64,000 nt of DNA from Labilithrix luteola (GCF_001263205.1 NZ_CP012333.1:3873501-3937500), one strand, 5' to 3'. Counted from the first letter of the stretch, positions 8,536-17,314 are shown. Notes: generated from the sequence alone by a model not told the origin. A program made the numbers and translations.

Positions 8536-8928
8536 ATGACGCTCCGATCGCGATCCGTTCTCCTCGCGTCCACCGTGGCCTTGGCCTCGATGGGCGTGTG
8601 GGCGTGCAGCGAGAATCCCTCGATCGATGGGCACAACGTGCCCAAGATCGGAGGTCTCGCGCCGCCGTCGTGCGAAGACGTGTGCAATCGGCTCGCGCAG
8701 CTTTGCGGCTATGCGCCCGTCGATTGCGTAGCGCGCTGTTCGTCTGCGGAGGAGGGCGACGATCACGCCCATCGCATCTGCATCGGGCAAGCCTCGAGCT
8801 GTCGTGAAGCGCTCGAGACGTGTGGAAACGCGGATAGCGGCGACCAAGCCGGGGGCCCATCCGGTAGTGTCGGCTCGACCGGCGACGCTGCCGGACCGGA
8901 TGCCGGAGACGACGCCGACGCGGGCTGA
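8536..8928 (+). CDS. Small Cys-rich lipoprotein
   Basis: 130 residues from the ATG at 8536, preceded by the strong ribosome site GAGGAGAGG; the frame is open further upstream but overlaps the receptor. A signal peptide ends in VWAC, an acceptable lipobox. The mature part has a compact region with about eight Cys (CEDVCNRLAQLCG, CVARCSS, CIGQASSCREALETCG) and an Asp/Gly/Ala-rich tail, a pattern common in myxobacterial surface lipoproteins. It sits 16 bases after the TonB receptor and is likely in the same transcript, so it may be a surface partner of that receptor. No known family was recognised. Confidence 0.7.
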   Translation: MTLRSRSVLLASTVALASMGVWACSENPSIDGHNVPKIGGLAPPSCEDVCNRLAQLCGYAPVDCVARCSSAEEGDDHAHRICIGQASSCREALETCGNADSGDQAGGPSGSVGSTGDAAGPDAGDDADAG

Positions 8929-9032
8929 GTTCGCAGCTCGCTCTCGTGTCGCACGAGCACTCTGACGCGACGAGCCAATCGCCAGACCGCGATCGGCAGG
9001 GCGCGCTCGCGCATGCTACGAGATCGAAGGCG

Positions 9033-10088
9033 ATGCACCTCTTCGGTCACCTCAAGGCGTACGACTACGGCGAAGTTCACTTCAAGTTCGACAAGGCGAG
9101 CGGCCTCAAGGCGATCATCGCCATCCACGATTCGCGCCTCGGTCCGGCGCTGGGTGGCTGTCGGTTCATCGATTACGTCAACGACGAGGCCGCGCTGATC
9201 GACGCGCTGCGCCTTGCTCGTGGCATGACCTACAAAGCGGCGCTTGCCGGGCTCGCCCACGGCGGCGGCAAGAGCGTCATCGTCCGCCCCAAGGAGCGCT
9301 TCGATCGCGTCGCACTGTTCCGCGCCTTCGGCAAGTTCGTCGACGACCTCGGCGGTCACTACATCACGGCCGAAGACAGCGGTACGGGACTCGAGGACAT
9401 GGAGGTCATTCGCACGGTGACGAAGAGCGTCACCGGCGTCGACGTCGCCAACGGTGGCTCGGGCGATCCTTCGCCGTTCACGGCGCTCGGCGTGCGTCGC
9501 GGCATCGAGGCTTGCGTGAAGTTCAAGCTAGGACGCGACTCGCTCGCGGGCGTGCACGTCGCCGTGCAGGGCGTGGGGCACGTTGGCTATCACCTCTGCA
9601 AAGAGCTGCATGCCGTCGGGGCCACCATTTCCGTGGCCGACGTCGATCCTCTGAAGACCGAGCGTGCCCAGCGCGAGTTCGGCGCGAGCGTGGTTCCGCT
9701 CGACTCGATTTTCGAGGTCGATTGCGACGTCCTCGCCCCCTGCGCCCTCGGCTCGGCCCTCAACGACACGACGATTCCGCGTCTCCGGGCGACCATCGTG
9801 GCAGGCGCCGCGAACAACCAGCTCGCCGAGCCTCGCCATGGCGACGACCTCTACGCGCGCGACATTCTCTACGCGCCGGACTACGCCATCAACGCGGGCG
9901 GTCTCGTCAACGTGGCCCAGGAAGTCCTCGGCTACGACGCGAAGAAGGCGCGCGAGAAGACGATGACCATCTACGACACGATCTACGAAATCGCCGATCG
10001 CAGCCGCAAGACGGATGCGCCGACGTACAAGATCGCGGACATGATGGTCGAAGAGAAGCTCGCCCTCGTGGCGGAAGGCCGGTCTTAG
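9033..10088 (+). CDS. Leucine/valine/phenylalanine dehydrogenase family enzyme
   Basis: Oxidative deamination of branched-chain or aromatic amino acids to 2-oxo acids with NAD is the family reaction. The catalytic Lys lies in GMTYKAALAGLAHGGGKSVI, preceded by the Gly-rich substrate loop LGPALGGCRF, and the Rossmann motif is VQGVGHVGYHL; the signature DYAINAGGLVNVAQE is near the end. From the ATG at 9033, with GAAGG just upstream, the protein is 351 residues, close to the usual length and starting like other leucine dehydrogenases (MHLFGHLKAYDYGEV). A GTG at 8946 would add 29 polar residues and lacks a clear ribosome site. The stop overlaps the convergent lipoprotein gene by four bases. Exact substrate preference (Leu, Val or Phe) cannot be decided here. 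Confidence 0.88.
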   Translation: MHLFGHLKAYDYGEVHFKFDKASGLKAIIAIHDSRLGPALGGCRFIDYVNDEAALIDALRLARGMTYKAALAGLAHGGGKSVIVRPKERFDRVALFRAFGKFVDDLGGHYITAEDSGTGLEDMEVIRTVTKSVTGVDVANGGSGDPSPFTALGVRRGIEACVKFKLGRDSLAGVHVAVQGVGHVGYHLCKELHAVGATISVADVDPLKTERAQREFGASVVPLDSIFEVDCDVLAPCALGSALNDTTIPRLRATIVAGAANNQLAEPRHGDDLYARDILYAPDYAINAGGLVNVAQEVLGYDAKKAREKTMTIYDTIYEIADRSRKTDAPTYKIADMMVEEKLALVAEGRS

Positions 10089-11497
10089 TTCTTCGCCTTC
10101 GCGTCGACCGGGGTGTCGAGCGTGCGCTCGGCGACGTCGAGAGGGACTTCGCCGAGCTCGGACCACGCGTGGGCCCGCGCTTTTGGATCGTCGCCTCGCG
10201 CAAGGAGCAGGGCCGCGTAGCCACCGCCGAGCGCCGAAACCGGGCGGGCGAGGGCCATGCGCTCCCAGCGCGCCGTGATATCGGGTGACGGACGAGCCAT
10301 CGTGTGGTGCTTGGCGGTCGTCGCTTCGATCGTGCCCCCGCGCGCCGTGTCGAGCGCCCATTGAGCGATGACGACGTGGTCGTGCAGCGCCACGAGCGCT
10401 GCGGCCTTGGCGGCATCGTCGCTCGCATCGGCCAGCGTGTGCCTCAGCCGACACGCCGAGACGCGCTCCGGCGGAGGAACCATCGAGCGCATGCGCGAGC
10501 CGGGCACGGCGTCGACGCATGGTGTATCGGGCTCGTTCTTGCGGGCTTCGGGGAACACCAGCTTCGCCACGCGTGCGCCAAGGTCGTCGCCCGAGAGCTT
10601 CGCGGCTTCGGCGGCCTTCTCTGCGCGAGCGCGAAGATCTTTCTCGGTAGCGTCGAAGGCCTTCTCCATGGCCTCGGGGCTGCCTTCGAGCCCGAGGTGG
10701 GCGCGTACGCGGGTCGCCGTCTGCGACCAATCGTGGGCCGCGCGCGGGCGCTGTCCGTTCTGGGCCTCGAGAGCCTCGCGAAGCTGGACGAGCTTGGCGG
10801 TCGAGTCACGGAAGCCGGGCGCGTCGATCTCGTGTTCGAGTGCGTCGAGTGCGTCGTCGAGCTCGCGCGCGCGGATGACGTCGAGCTTGGTGGGGCTCGC
10901 GGCGACCGATGCGCGAAGCTCCTCGAGCCTACGCGTGAGCCAGCGGTCGCGTTCGGCGGCCTGCTCCTTCGACGAGGGCGCCGTCCAAGTCTCCACCACA
11001 CCGCGAACCAGTGAACTCGCCGAGCGCGGAAGTGCGCGTTCCTCGTCGAGGCGTACGCTTTCTTCGTCGATGAGGCGTCCGAGCAGCTCGCGTTCGAACG
11101 CTGGCGCGGGCGTCATCGCGGAGGCCTGGCTCGGCAGTTCCTTGGGCGTCGAGGCGAGCTTGGCCTTCGCCGAGGCGAGGCCCCGCGCGCGGGCTTCGAA
11201 CGAGAACGGGTCGATGGCCCCGTCGACGGCGGCCAAGCTGGGATCCTCCGCGAGGAGGGCGCCCATCGTGACGCGCCGGAGATCGTCTTCGCCCGGAGTG
11301 ACGCGCGCACGGAGCGCGACGCGCCGATCGAGCGCCGACAGATCACGCAGGAGCTCGTCCTCGGTCTTCTCGAAGGCCTGAACACGCGCCGCGGCGTTGG
11401 CCGGGTTTTCTTCCGCGGGTGACCGAGCCGCATTCCCGCCGCCACAACCCACCAGCAGAAAGAGGCCGAGAACGCCGGTAACGAGCGTCGAACGCAT
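10085..11497 (-). CDS. Helical lipoprotein of unknown function
   Basis: 470 residues with a clear lipoprotein signal (LGLFLLVGC) followed by GGGNAARSPAEENPA. The rest is predicted almost entirely helical, rich in Ala, Arg, Glu and Leu, with segments such as EDELLRDLSALDRRVALR and LREALEAQNGQRP, suggesting extended helical bundles. I recognise no domain. Its last codons overlap the convergent dehydrogenase gene. The YjbQ gene ends in front of it on the same strand, six bases away, so the two are probably co-transcribed. Confidence 0.7.
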   Translation of the reverse strand: MRSTLVTGVLGLFLLVGCGGGNAARSPAEENPANAAARVQAFEKTEDELLRDLSALDRRVALRARVTPGEDDLRRVTMGALLAEDPSLAAVDGAIDPFSFEARARGLASAKAKLASTPKELPSQASAMTPAPAFERELLGRLIDEESVRLDEERALPRSASSLVRGVVETWTAPSSKEQAAERDRWLTRRLEELRASVAASPTKLDVIRARELDDALDALEHEIDAPGFRDSTAKLVQLREALEAQNGQRPRAAHDWSQTATRVRAHLGLEGSPEAMEKAFDATEKDLRARAEKAAEAAKLSGDDLGARVAKLVFPEARKNEPDTPCVDAVPGSRMRSMVPPPERVSACRLRHTLADASDDAAKAAALVALHDHVVIAQWALDTARGGTIEATTAKHHTMARPSPDITARWERMALARPVSALGGGYAALLLARGDDPKARAHAWSELGEVPLDVAERTLDTPVDAKAKN

Positions 11498-11503
11498 GAG
11501 CTT

Positions 11504-11917
11504 TCACATCCCCATGATCTTGACGATGAGCCGCTTGTCTCGCTGCCCGTCGAACTCCGCGTAGAACACGCGCTGCCACGTGCCGAGGTCGAGGCGCCCC
11601 TTGGTGATCGGCACGATGACCTCGTGGTGGACGAGCATCGACTTGAGATGCGCATCGCCGTTGTCTTCGCCCGTTCGGTGATGCTTGTAATCTTCACGGA
11701 ACGGCGCGATGCCCTCGAGCCACTTCCAGATGTCCTCGTGGAGGCCCGACTCGTTGTCGTTCACGAAGACGCCCGCCGTGATGTGCATGGCGCTGACGAG
11801 CATGAAGCCCTCGACGATGCCGCTCCGGTCGAGCACCTCTTCGAGCTGTGGCGTGAGATGAACGAGCTCGCGGCGCTTCTTCGTGTGGAACGTGAAGTAT
11901 TCGGTGTGGGACTTCAT
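11504..11917 (-). CDS. YjbQ family protein (UPF0047)
   Basis: 137 residues, the full length of this family. Conserved features include MHITAGVFVNDNESGLHEDI and HHRTGEDNGDAHLKSML, which supply the His and Asp residues of the likely metal or phosphate site, and the basic end RDKRLIVKIMGM. Escherichia coli YjbQ has weak thiamine-phosphate synthase activity, but the physiological role of the family is not settled. It is probably transcribed with the downstream lipoprotein gene. Confidence 0.9.
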   Translation of the reverse strand: MKSHTEYFTFHTKKRRELVHLTPQLEEVLDRSGIVEGFMLVSAMHITAGVFVNDNESGLHEDIWKWLEGIAPFREDYKHHRTGEDNGDAHLKSMLVHHEVIVPITKGRLDLGTWQRVFYAEFDGQRDKRLIVKIMGM

Positions 11918-12012
11918 GGTGGATCGAGGACGAGCTGGTTTTGCCGGCTAGTTTAGCGCTCGGCGCCTAGGGCCGACGGTTCGCCGGAAAGTCGCAGTTC
12001 GCGGTCGCATTC

Positions 12013-12237
12013 TCAGGGAGCCGACGGCGCATGTGTGCCAGCTTCGGCGCCGGCGCCCGCTTCAGCTGTTCCCGCCTCGCCGGCGTCTGCGAGCGGAAGG
12101 CGCGATCGCGGAATATGCTGGCTCCCGCCGGTCATGCCGATCGCGATGATCGCGCCTACGGCGAGCACCATCGCGGCGAGCAGGAGGAGGACGAGGTTGC
12201 GTCCTTGGGTGGTTGGCGTGCGGGGGACTTGGTTCAT
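12013..12237 (-). CDS. Small single-pass membrane protein
   Basis: 74 residues: a short polar start (MNQVPRTPTTQGR), one strong membrane helix (NLVLLLLAAMVLAVGAIIAI) and an Ala/Gly/Glu-rich tail of about 40 residues. No family recognised. It is divergent from the radical SAM gene, with 83 bases between the two chosen starts, and might share regulation with it. Confidence 0.55.
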   Translation of the reverse strand: MNQVPRTPTTQGRNLVLLLLAAMVLAVGAIIAIGMTGGSQHIPRSRLPLADAGEAGTAEAGAGAEAGTHAPSAP

Positions 12238-12320
12238 CGGTTCCGAAAGGCGAGGGCAGGCACTCTAGCAGGGTCTTTTCGCACCTGTTCGGCGCAGCCG
12301 GGCCGTTATACCGTGGGATC

Positions 12321-14261
12321 GTGATTGCCGATTCGCTTGGCTCCTCCGCTTCTGCCGTGACCCGCGTCGTCTCCGAGGCTGTTTCTCATTGCGCTCGTCT
12401 TGGTACGCGCTCGGCAGCTCGTTCGGCACGTGCGCTTTGGCCGCTGATCCAGCGGCTGAACCAGGCCATCGAGAAGCCCGCGATCAAACCGGCGTGGGCG
12501 CCTGCGCCGCTCCTCAAGCGCCACGAGCGGACGTTTCCGCAGCTGGGCTTTCCCCGCGAGACCGACTCGCTCTGCCCGCGATGCGTCAAAGAGGTCCGTA
12601 CGGACGTGCTCAGTGGCGCGCGCGACCTCCGCGAGCTGATCGACGGCCGCCCCGGCGAGATCAAGGCGCGCATCGTCGAGAAGGTGGTCGACGGTCGCAA
12701 CTGCGTGGTGATGGAGAAGGAGTGCCCGACGCACGGCGTCTTCGAAGACGTCATGGCGGTCGACCCGGGGTTCCTGCGCCGCCTCGAGAACCTCTATCCG
12801 GGCCGCGACTTCCTCGCGCCGCTCACGAAGCTCCGCGAGCACGGTAGCTCGAGCATCAAGTACGGGCGCGGCAGCGTGCTCACCGTGGATCTCACGAACC
12901 GCTGCAACATGATGTGCGACCCATGCTTCATGGACGCGAACCAGGTTGGTTACGTCCACGAGCTCGAGTGGGACGACGTGAAGAAGATCCTGGACGACGC
13001 CATCACGGTGCAGCCGCGCCGTCAGATGAGCATCCAGTTCTCGGGCGGCGAGCCCACGCTCAGCCCGCACTTCTTCCGCGCCATCGAGTACGCCCGCGAG
13101 GTCGGCTTCTTCGCCGTGCAGTGCGCGACGAACGGCATCGAGTTCGCCAAAGATCCGGAGTTCGCCCACAAGGCCAAGAAGGCCGGCCTCCGCATGGCGT
13201 ACCTGCAGTTCGACGGCATCGGCAACGAGGTCAACGCGCACCGCAAGGTCGGAAACCTCTACGACGTGAAGGTCCGCGCGATCGAAAATCTGCATGCTGC
13301 AGGCATCGACGTGATCCTCGTCGTCACCGTCGTGAACGGCGTGAACGACCACCACGTCGGAAAGATCGTCGACTTCGCGATCGAGAACGCCGACAAGGTC
13401 ACCGTCGTCAGCTTCCAGCCCGTGAGTTTCACCGGGCGCGACGAAGACATCACCGACGAGCAGCGCAAGGCCCAGCGCTACACGCTCTCGCACCTCGCGC
13501 ACGACATCAAAGACCAGTGCGGCTTCTCCGAGCCGATGCGCGATTGGTTCCCGCTCTCGGCGATGGGGCCCTTCAGCGACCTCACCGATACGCTCCTCGG
13601 CGACCGCGCCGACTGGGGCTCGATGAAGTGCGGCTGTCATCCGAACTGCGGCATCGGCACGGTGTTCTTCGTCAACAAGAAGACCAAGCAGGCCGTTCCG
13701 CTCACCGAGTTCCTGAACCTCGAGCAGCTCTTGCTCGACATCCAGGAGATCACCGACGCCGCGCAGGGCCGCACGCTCACGCTCGCCGAGGTGGCTCTCT
13801 CGATCCTGAAGAATTTCGACGCCGACAAGTCGCCCATCAGCTTCCCCACGCTGCTCAAGCAGTTTCTCAGCCAGACCGGCGCGCGCGGCAAGAAGATCGG
13901 TCAGTTCGAGAGCGACGCGCACGAGTTCGAGTGGCGCATCCTCTTCGTCGCCGGCATGTGGTTCCAGGATCTCTTCAACTACGACTTCCGCCGAACGGAG
14001 ATGTGCATCATCCCGTACGGCACGCAGATGGGTGAGATCAGCTTCTGCGCCTACAACACGGGCGTCGGCTGGCGTCAGGTCATCGAGAAGATGAAGGCCA
14101 CGGCGAGCGTCGCCGATTGGTACCGCACGAAGGGCCGCCACCCCATCTACGCCAAGGGCCAGGATCTCCCGCTCCCCGCGGCGCTCGGCACGGTGACGCT
14201 CCCGCCGGAGCGCAAGGAAGGCGGGGGCAAGCGCGTTCGCCTGCCCGTCGTCTCGACCTGA
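12321..14261 (+). CDS. Radical SAM protein resembling tetraether lipid synthase (Tes/MJ0619-like)
   Basis: 646 residues from a GTG at 12321; the frame is open back to 12213 but that would overlap the divergent gene. The protein has an N-terminal Cys pair CPRC (85-88) and CPTHG (135-139) in the setting IVEKVVDGRNCVVMEKECP, then the radical SAM cluster motif CNMMCDPC (195-202), the SAM-binding FSGGEPTLS, and a further Cys cluster CGCHPNC (437-443). This order of an N-terminal Cys-ligated domain, radical SAM core and C-terminal Cys cluster is that of the archaeal MJ0619/Tes proteins, which join isoprenoid chains to make membrane-spanning lipids, and of bacterial relatives of unknown or lipid-related function. 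The function here is inferred from motif order only. A basic and hydrophobic N-terminal segment of about 60 residues precedes the domain. Confidence 0.7.
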   Translation: MIADSLGSSASAVTRVVSEAVSHCARLGTRSAARSARALWPLIQRLNQAIEKPAIKPAWAPAPLLKRHERTFPQLGFPRETDSLCPRCVKEVRTDVLSGARDLRELIDGRPGEIKARIVEKVVDGRNCVVMEKECPTHGVFEDVMAVDPGFLRRLENLYPGRDFLAPLTKLREHGSSSIKYGRGSVLTVDLTNRCNMMCDPCFMDANQVGYVHELEWDDVKKILDDAITVQPRRQMSIQFSGGEPTLSPHFFRAIEYAREVGFFAVQCATNGIEFAKDPEFAHKAKKAGLRMAYLQFDGIGNEVNAHRKVGNLYDVKVRAIENLHAAGIDVILVVTVVNGVNDHHVGKIVDFAIENADKVTVVSFQPVSFTGRDEDITDEQRKAQRYTLSHLAHDIKDQCGFSEPMRDWFPLSAMGPFSDLTDTLLGDRADWGSMKCGCHPNCGIGTVFFVNKKTKQAVPLTEFLNLEQLLLDIQEITDAAQGRTLTLAEVALSILKNFDADKSPISFPTLLKQFLSQTGARGKKIGQFESDAHEFEWRILFVAGMWFQDLFNYDFRRTEMCIIPYGTQMGEISFCAYNTGVGWRQVIEKMKATASVADWYRTKGRHPIYAKGQDLPLPAALGTVTLPPERKEGGGKRVRLPVVST

Positions 14262-14339
14262 CCTCGGTCGAGAAAAAGCTCCTCGCGGGCGAGGTCCAGC
14301 GCTGAAGCTCGGTTGGAACGACGCGAACGACGGGGGCGG

Positions 14340-15761
14340 TCAAAGATCCGGGGCGTTCGTATAGACCCACGTCGCGAAGAACGGTCGCATGTCGCGACCG
14401 CTGGCGTCGTCGAACGCTGCGCGAAGATCCTCGGTGGTTGCTCCGTGGTCGGCGCGTTGCTCTACGTAGCGATGAATGGCCCGCCAGAAGACTTCGTCGC
14501 CGAGTTCGGTCCGCAGTTTGTGCAGCACCAAGGCGCCACGGGCATAGGTCACACCGCGCGCTTGAAGCTCTGAATCGTCGATGCTCCGCCGCGGAAGACC
14601 GGGGGGAGCGAGCGAGATCGGCGCGTCATGCCCGTCCTCGTGAACCTTCGCCGATCGCTTGCGCCAAAGCGCCACCTCGCGATCGTACTCGTCGCGTCCC
14701 CAACGACGTTCTTTGGCGGCCGCGACCATGAACGTCGCGAAACCTTCGTTGAGCCAGAAGTCCCTGAAGTCGACGCAGGGAACGAGCCACCCAAACCATT
14801 GATGAGCGAGCTCGTGCGAAAAGATCCAATCTTCGCGTGGCGTCCGTCGGAGGTCGGCGAGCGCTTTCGCCCCGAGCAACGAGAAGCCCGCGGCCTCCTG
14901 AGCTGCGTTGTCCCGGACGAAGACCTGGCGATACTCGTCGGCGGGAAGCGGCACGCCGATCGTCTTCTGGAAGAATCGCAGCGTCGACGCGGTCGTCGCC
15001 AGCGCCCCACGAAGGTCTTCACCCGGCGGCCCCCACGCGCGCAGCCTCACGCCGTCGACGTCGAGCTCCGCTTCGTCGAAGTGCCCAGCGGCAAAGGCAT
15101 AGAGAAAGGGAGGCGACGAGCGCTTCAGCTCGAACGTGGAACTCGCTCGTCCGCCGAGCGCCTGCGCTGACGGCGAGGCGTGCCCGCTCGCCGTGACCTT
15201 CCACTCCGGAGGAGCGTCGATGCGCACGGTGAGCGTCGCGCGCTGAGAGGCGTCTCGGAGCGTAGGCATCCACGCGGAGGCGTCATAGCCAGCCCATACT
15301 TGATCCTCGGCGACGTGCAGTGTGTCGTGCCCTTCGACGTCCCACGCGGCCTCGATGGGCGCTTCCGCGAGGGCCGGCAGGGGCGAGGGGAGCTTCATGC
15401 AGAGATGGCCGTCCGCGACACGGATCCCCAAAGGTTGGGAGTTGGAGCGGACGCTCGCGATGCGCAGAGCGCGGATGTCGAGCACGACGATAGGTGTAGG
15501 CCTCCGCGCGCGGACGTGGATCGTGCCTTCGCCGTGGAGCGAGCTGGGGGCTCGATGAATCGTGAGGCGAATGTCGTGGTGCACGACGTCGATGGCGCCT
15601 GCCGCTTCTCGGCATTCCTCGAGTCCCGGCGATTGGGCCGTCGCCGTCGTTTTCGGCGTTTCCCGCAGGGGGCGCTGCGATTGGCCGCCCGACCCGCTGC
15701 AACCGCACGACGCTGCGACGAGCCACACGATGATCGACCGCGAAATGCGCCACGTCGACAT
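14340..15761 (-). CDS. M1-family metallopeptidase-like lipoprotein
   Basis: 473 residues from the ATG at 15761; a longer open frame continues upstream but runs antisense to the aminotransferase. A lipoprotein signal ends in VAASCGC. A beta-rich N-terminal domain as in M1 peptidases is followed by the zinc site HELAHQ (316-321) with the third ligand Glu 339 in LNEGFATF. The exopeptidase motif GAMEN is not present: the corresponding place reads NAAQEAAGF (285-293). The C-terminal domain of long M1 enzymes is missing. It is therefore probably an envelope-anchored zinc peptidase of relaxed or different specificity, not a typical aminopeptidase N. It is divergent from the aminotransferase locus. 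Confidence 0.82.
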   Translation of the reverse strand: MSTWRISRSIIVWLVAASCGCSGSGGQSQRPLRETPKTTATAQSPGLEECREAAGAIDVVHHDIRLTIHRAPSSLHGEGTIHVRARRPTPIVVLDIRALRIASVRSNSQPLGIRVADGHLCMKLPSPLPALAEAPIEAAWDVEGHDTLHVAEDQVWAGYDASAWMPTLRDASQRATLTVRIDAPPEWKVTASGHASPSAQALGGRASSTFELKRSSPPFLYAFAAGHFDEAELDVDGVRLRAWGPPGEDLRGALATTASTLRFFQKTIGVPLPADEYRQVFVRDNAAQEAAGFSLLGAKALADLRRTPREDWIFSHELAHQWFGWLVPCVDFRDFWLNEGFATFMVAAAKERRWGRDEYDREVALWRKRSAKVHEDGHDAPISLAPPGLPRRSIDDSELQARGVTYARGALVLHKLRTELGDEVFWRAIHRYVEQRADHGATTEDLRAAFDDASGRDMRPFFATWVYTNAPDL

Positions 15762-15907
15762 GCCCTCGTCTCGCACGTCGCTCCCGCCATCGCAACCGTC
15801 CGACAAGGTCATCGGGGCAATCGCGCACGTCGATACCACGCCAGGGTAGGGGGCGATGCGACGCCCACGCCCCTTGTCCACGAGCTGGCGACAATCCTGA
15901 TGTCTAC

Positions 15908-15913
15908 TATAAT
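15908..15913 (+). promoter_or_regulatory. Perfect -10 box (TATAAT) ahead of the aminotransferase locus
   Basis: TATAAT stands in a locally AT-rich stretch (TCTACTATAATGACG) that contrasts with the GC-rich surroundings. No good -35 hexamer lies 16-18 bases upstream (the sequence there is CTGGCG). Transcription from it would begin near 15920, about 35 bases before the small coupled reading frame. Confidence 0.5.
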
Positions 15914-15954
15914 GACGCTCTGTGTACTTTAGCAAACGAGAGGAGGCCGCCGTC

Positions 15955-16113
15955 TTGAGCCGTCGAAAACCTTCACGACCGATCACGGCGGCCCCGAACG
16001 ACATCGACGACCGCGCGCTGCAATTGGACCTCGTCGCGTTCTGGTGGGCGCCGCTCTTGGGCTTCCTCTCGTCCGAATTCGAGGGTATCCGATCGTGCTC
16101 GGGGCCTGGATGA
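15955..16113 (+). CDS. Possible 52-residue leader peptide overlapping the aminotransferase start
   Basis: A TTG start with the ribosome site GAGGAGG eight bases ahead opens a 52-codon frame (SRRKPSRPITAAPNDI...). Its TGA stop shares bases with the ATG of the aminotransferase (ATGA at 16110-16113), the arrangement of translational coupling. The peptide matches nothing I know. It may be a leader, a remnant, or an upstream extension of a larger gene; a GTG at 15922 could give a longer form. Confidence 0.35.
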   Translation: MSRRKPSRPITAAPNDIDDRALQLDLVAFWWAPLLGFLSSEFEGIRSCSGPG

Positions 16114-17314
16114 GCGCACATCACGAGCCGTTCGACGTCGCCCGTGCACGGCGCGACACACCGGGGTGTGCAGCGGTCGTGCACTTCAACAACGCCGGGG
16201 CATCCTTGGCGCCGACTCCCGTGTTCGATGCGGTGGTCGAGCATCTGACGCTCGAAGCGCAGATGGGGGCGTACGAAGCCCAGGACGCGCGCCGTGAGCG
16301 GATCGAACACGTCTATCACGCGGCCGCGCGACTGCTCGGCGCCGCGCACGACGAGATTGCCATCGTCGAGAATGCAACGCGCGCATGGGACATGGCGTTC
16401 TATGCGCTGCAGTTTCGCCCGGGCGACCGCATCCTCGTCTCCAGCACGGAATACGTGAGCAGCGTCGTCGCGCTGCTTCAGACGGCCAAGCGCAACGGCG
16501 CGGTCATCGAGACGATCCCGAACGACGAAGACGCGCAGATCTCGATCGGTGCACTGCGATCCATCATCGACGAGCGCGTGAAGCTCATCGCCGTCACGCA
16601 TGTCCCTTCGAACGGCGGACTCATCGCCCCGTCGCCGAGGTCGGCCGGATCGCACGCGAGGCCGGAGTCCTTTACCTGCTCGACGCCTGTCAATCGCTCG
16701 GGCAGCTGCCCGTCGATGTGCAAACGATCGGATGTGACATCCTCACCGCGACGGGGCGGAAGTTCTTGCGAGGGCCTCGCGGCACCGGGTTGCTCTACGT
16801 GAAGCGCTCCCTCGCTCTCCAGCTCGAGCCGCCTTTCCTCGACGTTCACGCCGCGACGCTGATTTCCCCCGATCGCTACGAGATTCGCGCCGACGCACGG
16901 CGCTTCGAGACATGGGAGGGGCACGTCGCAGGCAAAATCGGCCTCGGCGTCGCCATCGACTACGCACTCGGCTGGGGGCTCGAGTCCATCGCTCTCAGGG
17001 TCCAGGCCCTCGCTTCCAGGCTACGGAGCGCTCTCCGGAGCATTCCACGGGTGACCGTCCACGACGTGGGACGACAGCAGTGTGGCATCGTCACCTTCAC
17101 CATCGAGAACCGCTCGTCCGCGGAGATCAAAGACCTGCTGCACGAGCGCGGAATCAACGTCTCCGTCTCTTCGGTGACGAGCTCCCCGATCGACATGGCG
17201 CAGCGCGGCCTCGGCCCCCTCGTCCGCGCGTCGGTCCACTATTACAACACCGAGGAAGAGGTGGACCACGTGGTCCACGTCATCTCGTGCGCCGCGACCG
17301 CTCACGAACAATGA
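16110..17314 (+). pseudogene. Class V aminotransferase / cysteine-desulfurase-like gene with a frameshift
   Basis: Two adjacent frames together make one fold-type I PLP enzyme of about 400 residues. The first (from ATG 16110) covers HFNNAGASLAPTPV, ENATRAWDMAFYALQF and THVPSNGGLIAP. The second continues with VAEVGRIAREAG, LLDACQSLGQLPVDV, the PLP lysine in TATGRKFLRGPRGTG, and RASVHYYNTEEEVDHV. The switch is at about 16627-16631 in GCCCCGTCGCC: a fifth C would restore one open frame reading I-A-P-V-A-E. So the copy is either broken by a one-base loss in a C run or a sequencing error. The family transfers amino groups or removes sulfur or acyl groups; the substrate is unknown. The high conservation of both halves argues that any inactivation is recent. 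Confidence 0.75.

Noticed and set aside
6015..8687. An 890-residue open frame antisense to the TonB receptor
   Set aside because: Its translation is Arg/Val/Glu-biased with no domain, typical of the complementary frame of a GC-rich gene; the sense frame has clear plug and barrel motifs.
16600..16660. Programmed ribosomal frameshift in the aminotransferase
   Set aside because: The C4 run lacks a classic slippery heptamer with a downstream structure I could identify; a simple base loss or read error explains it better.
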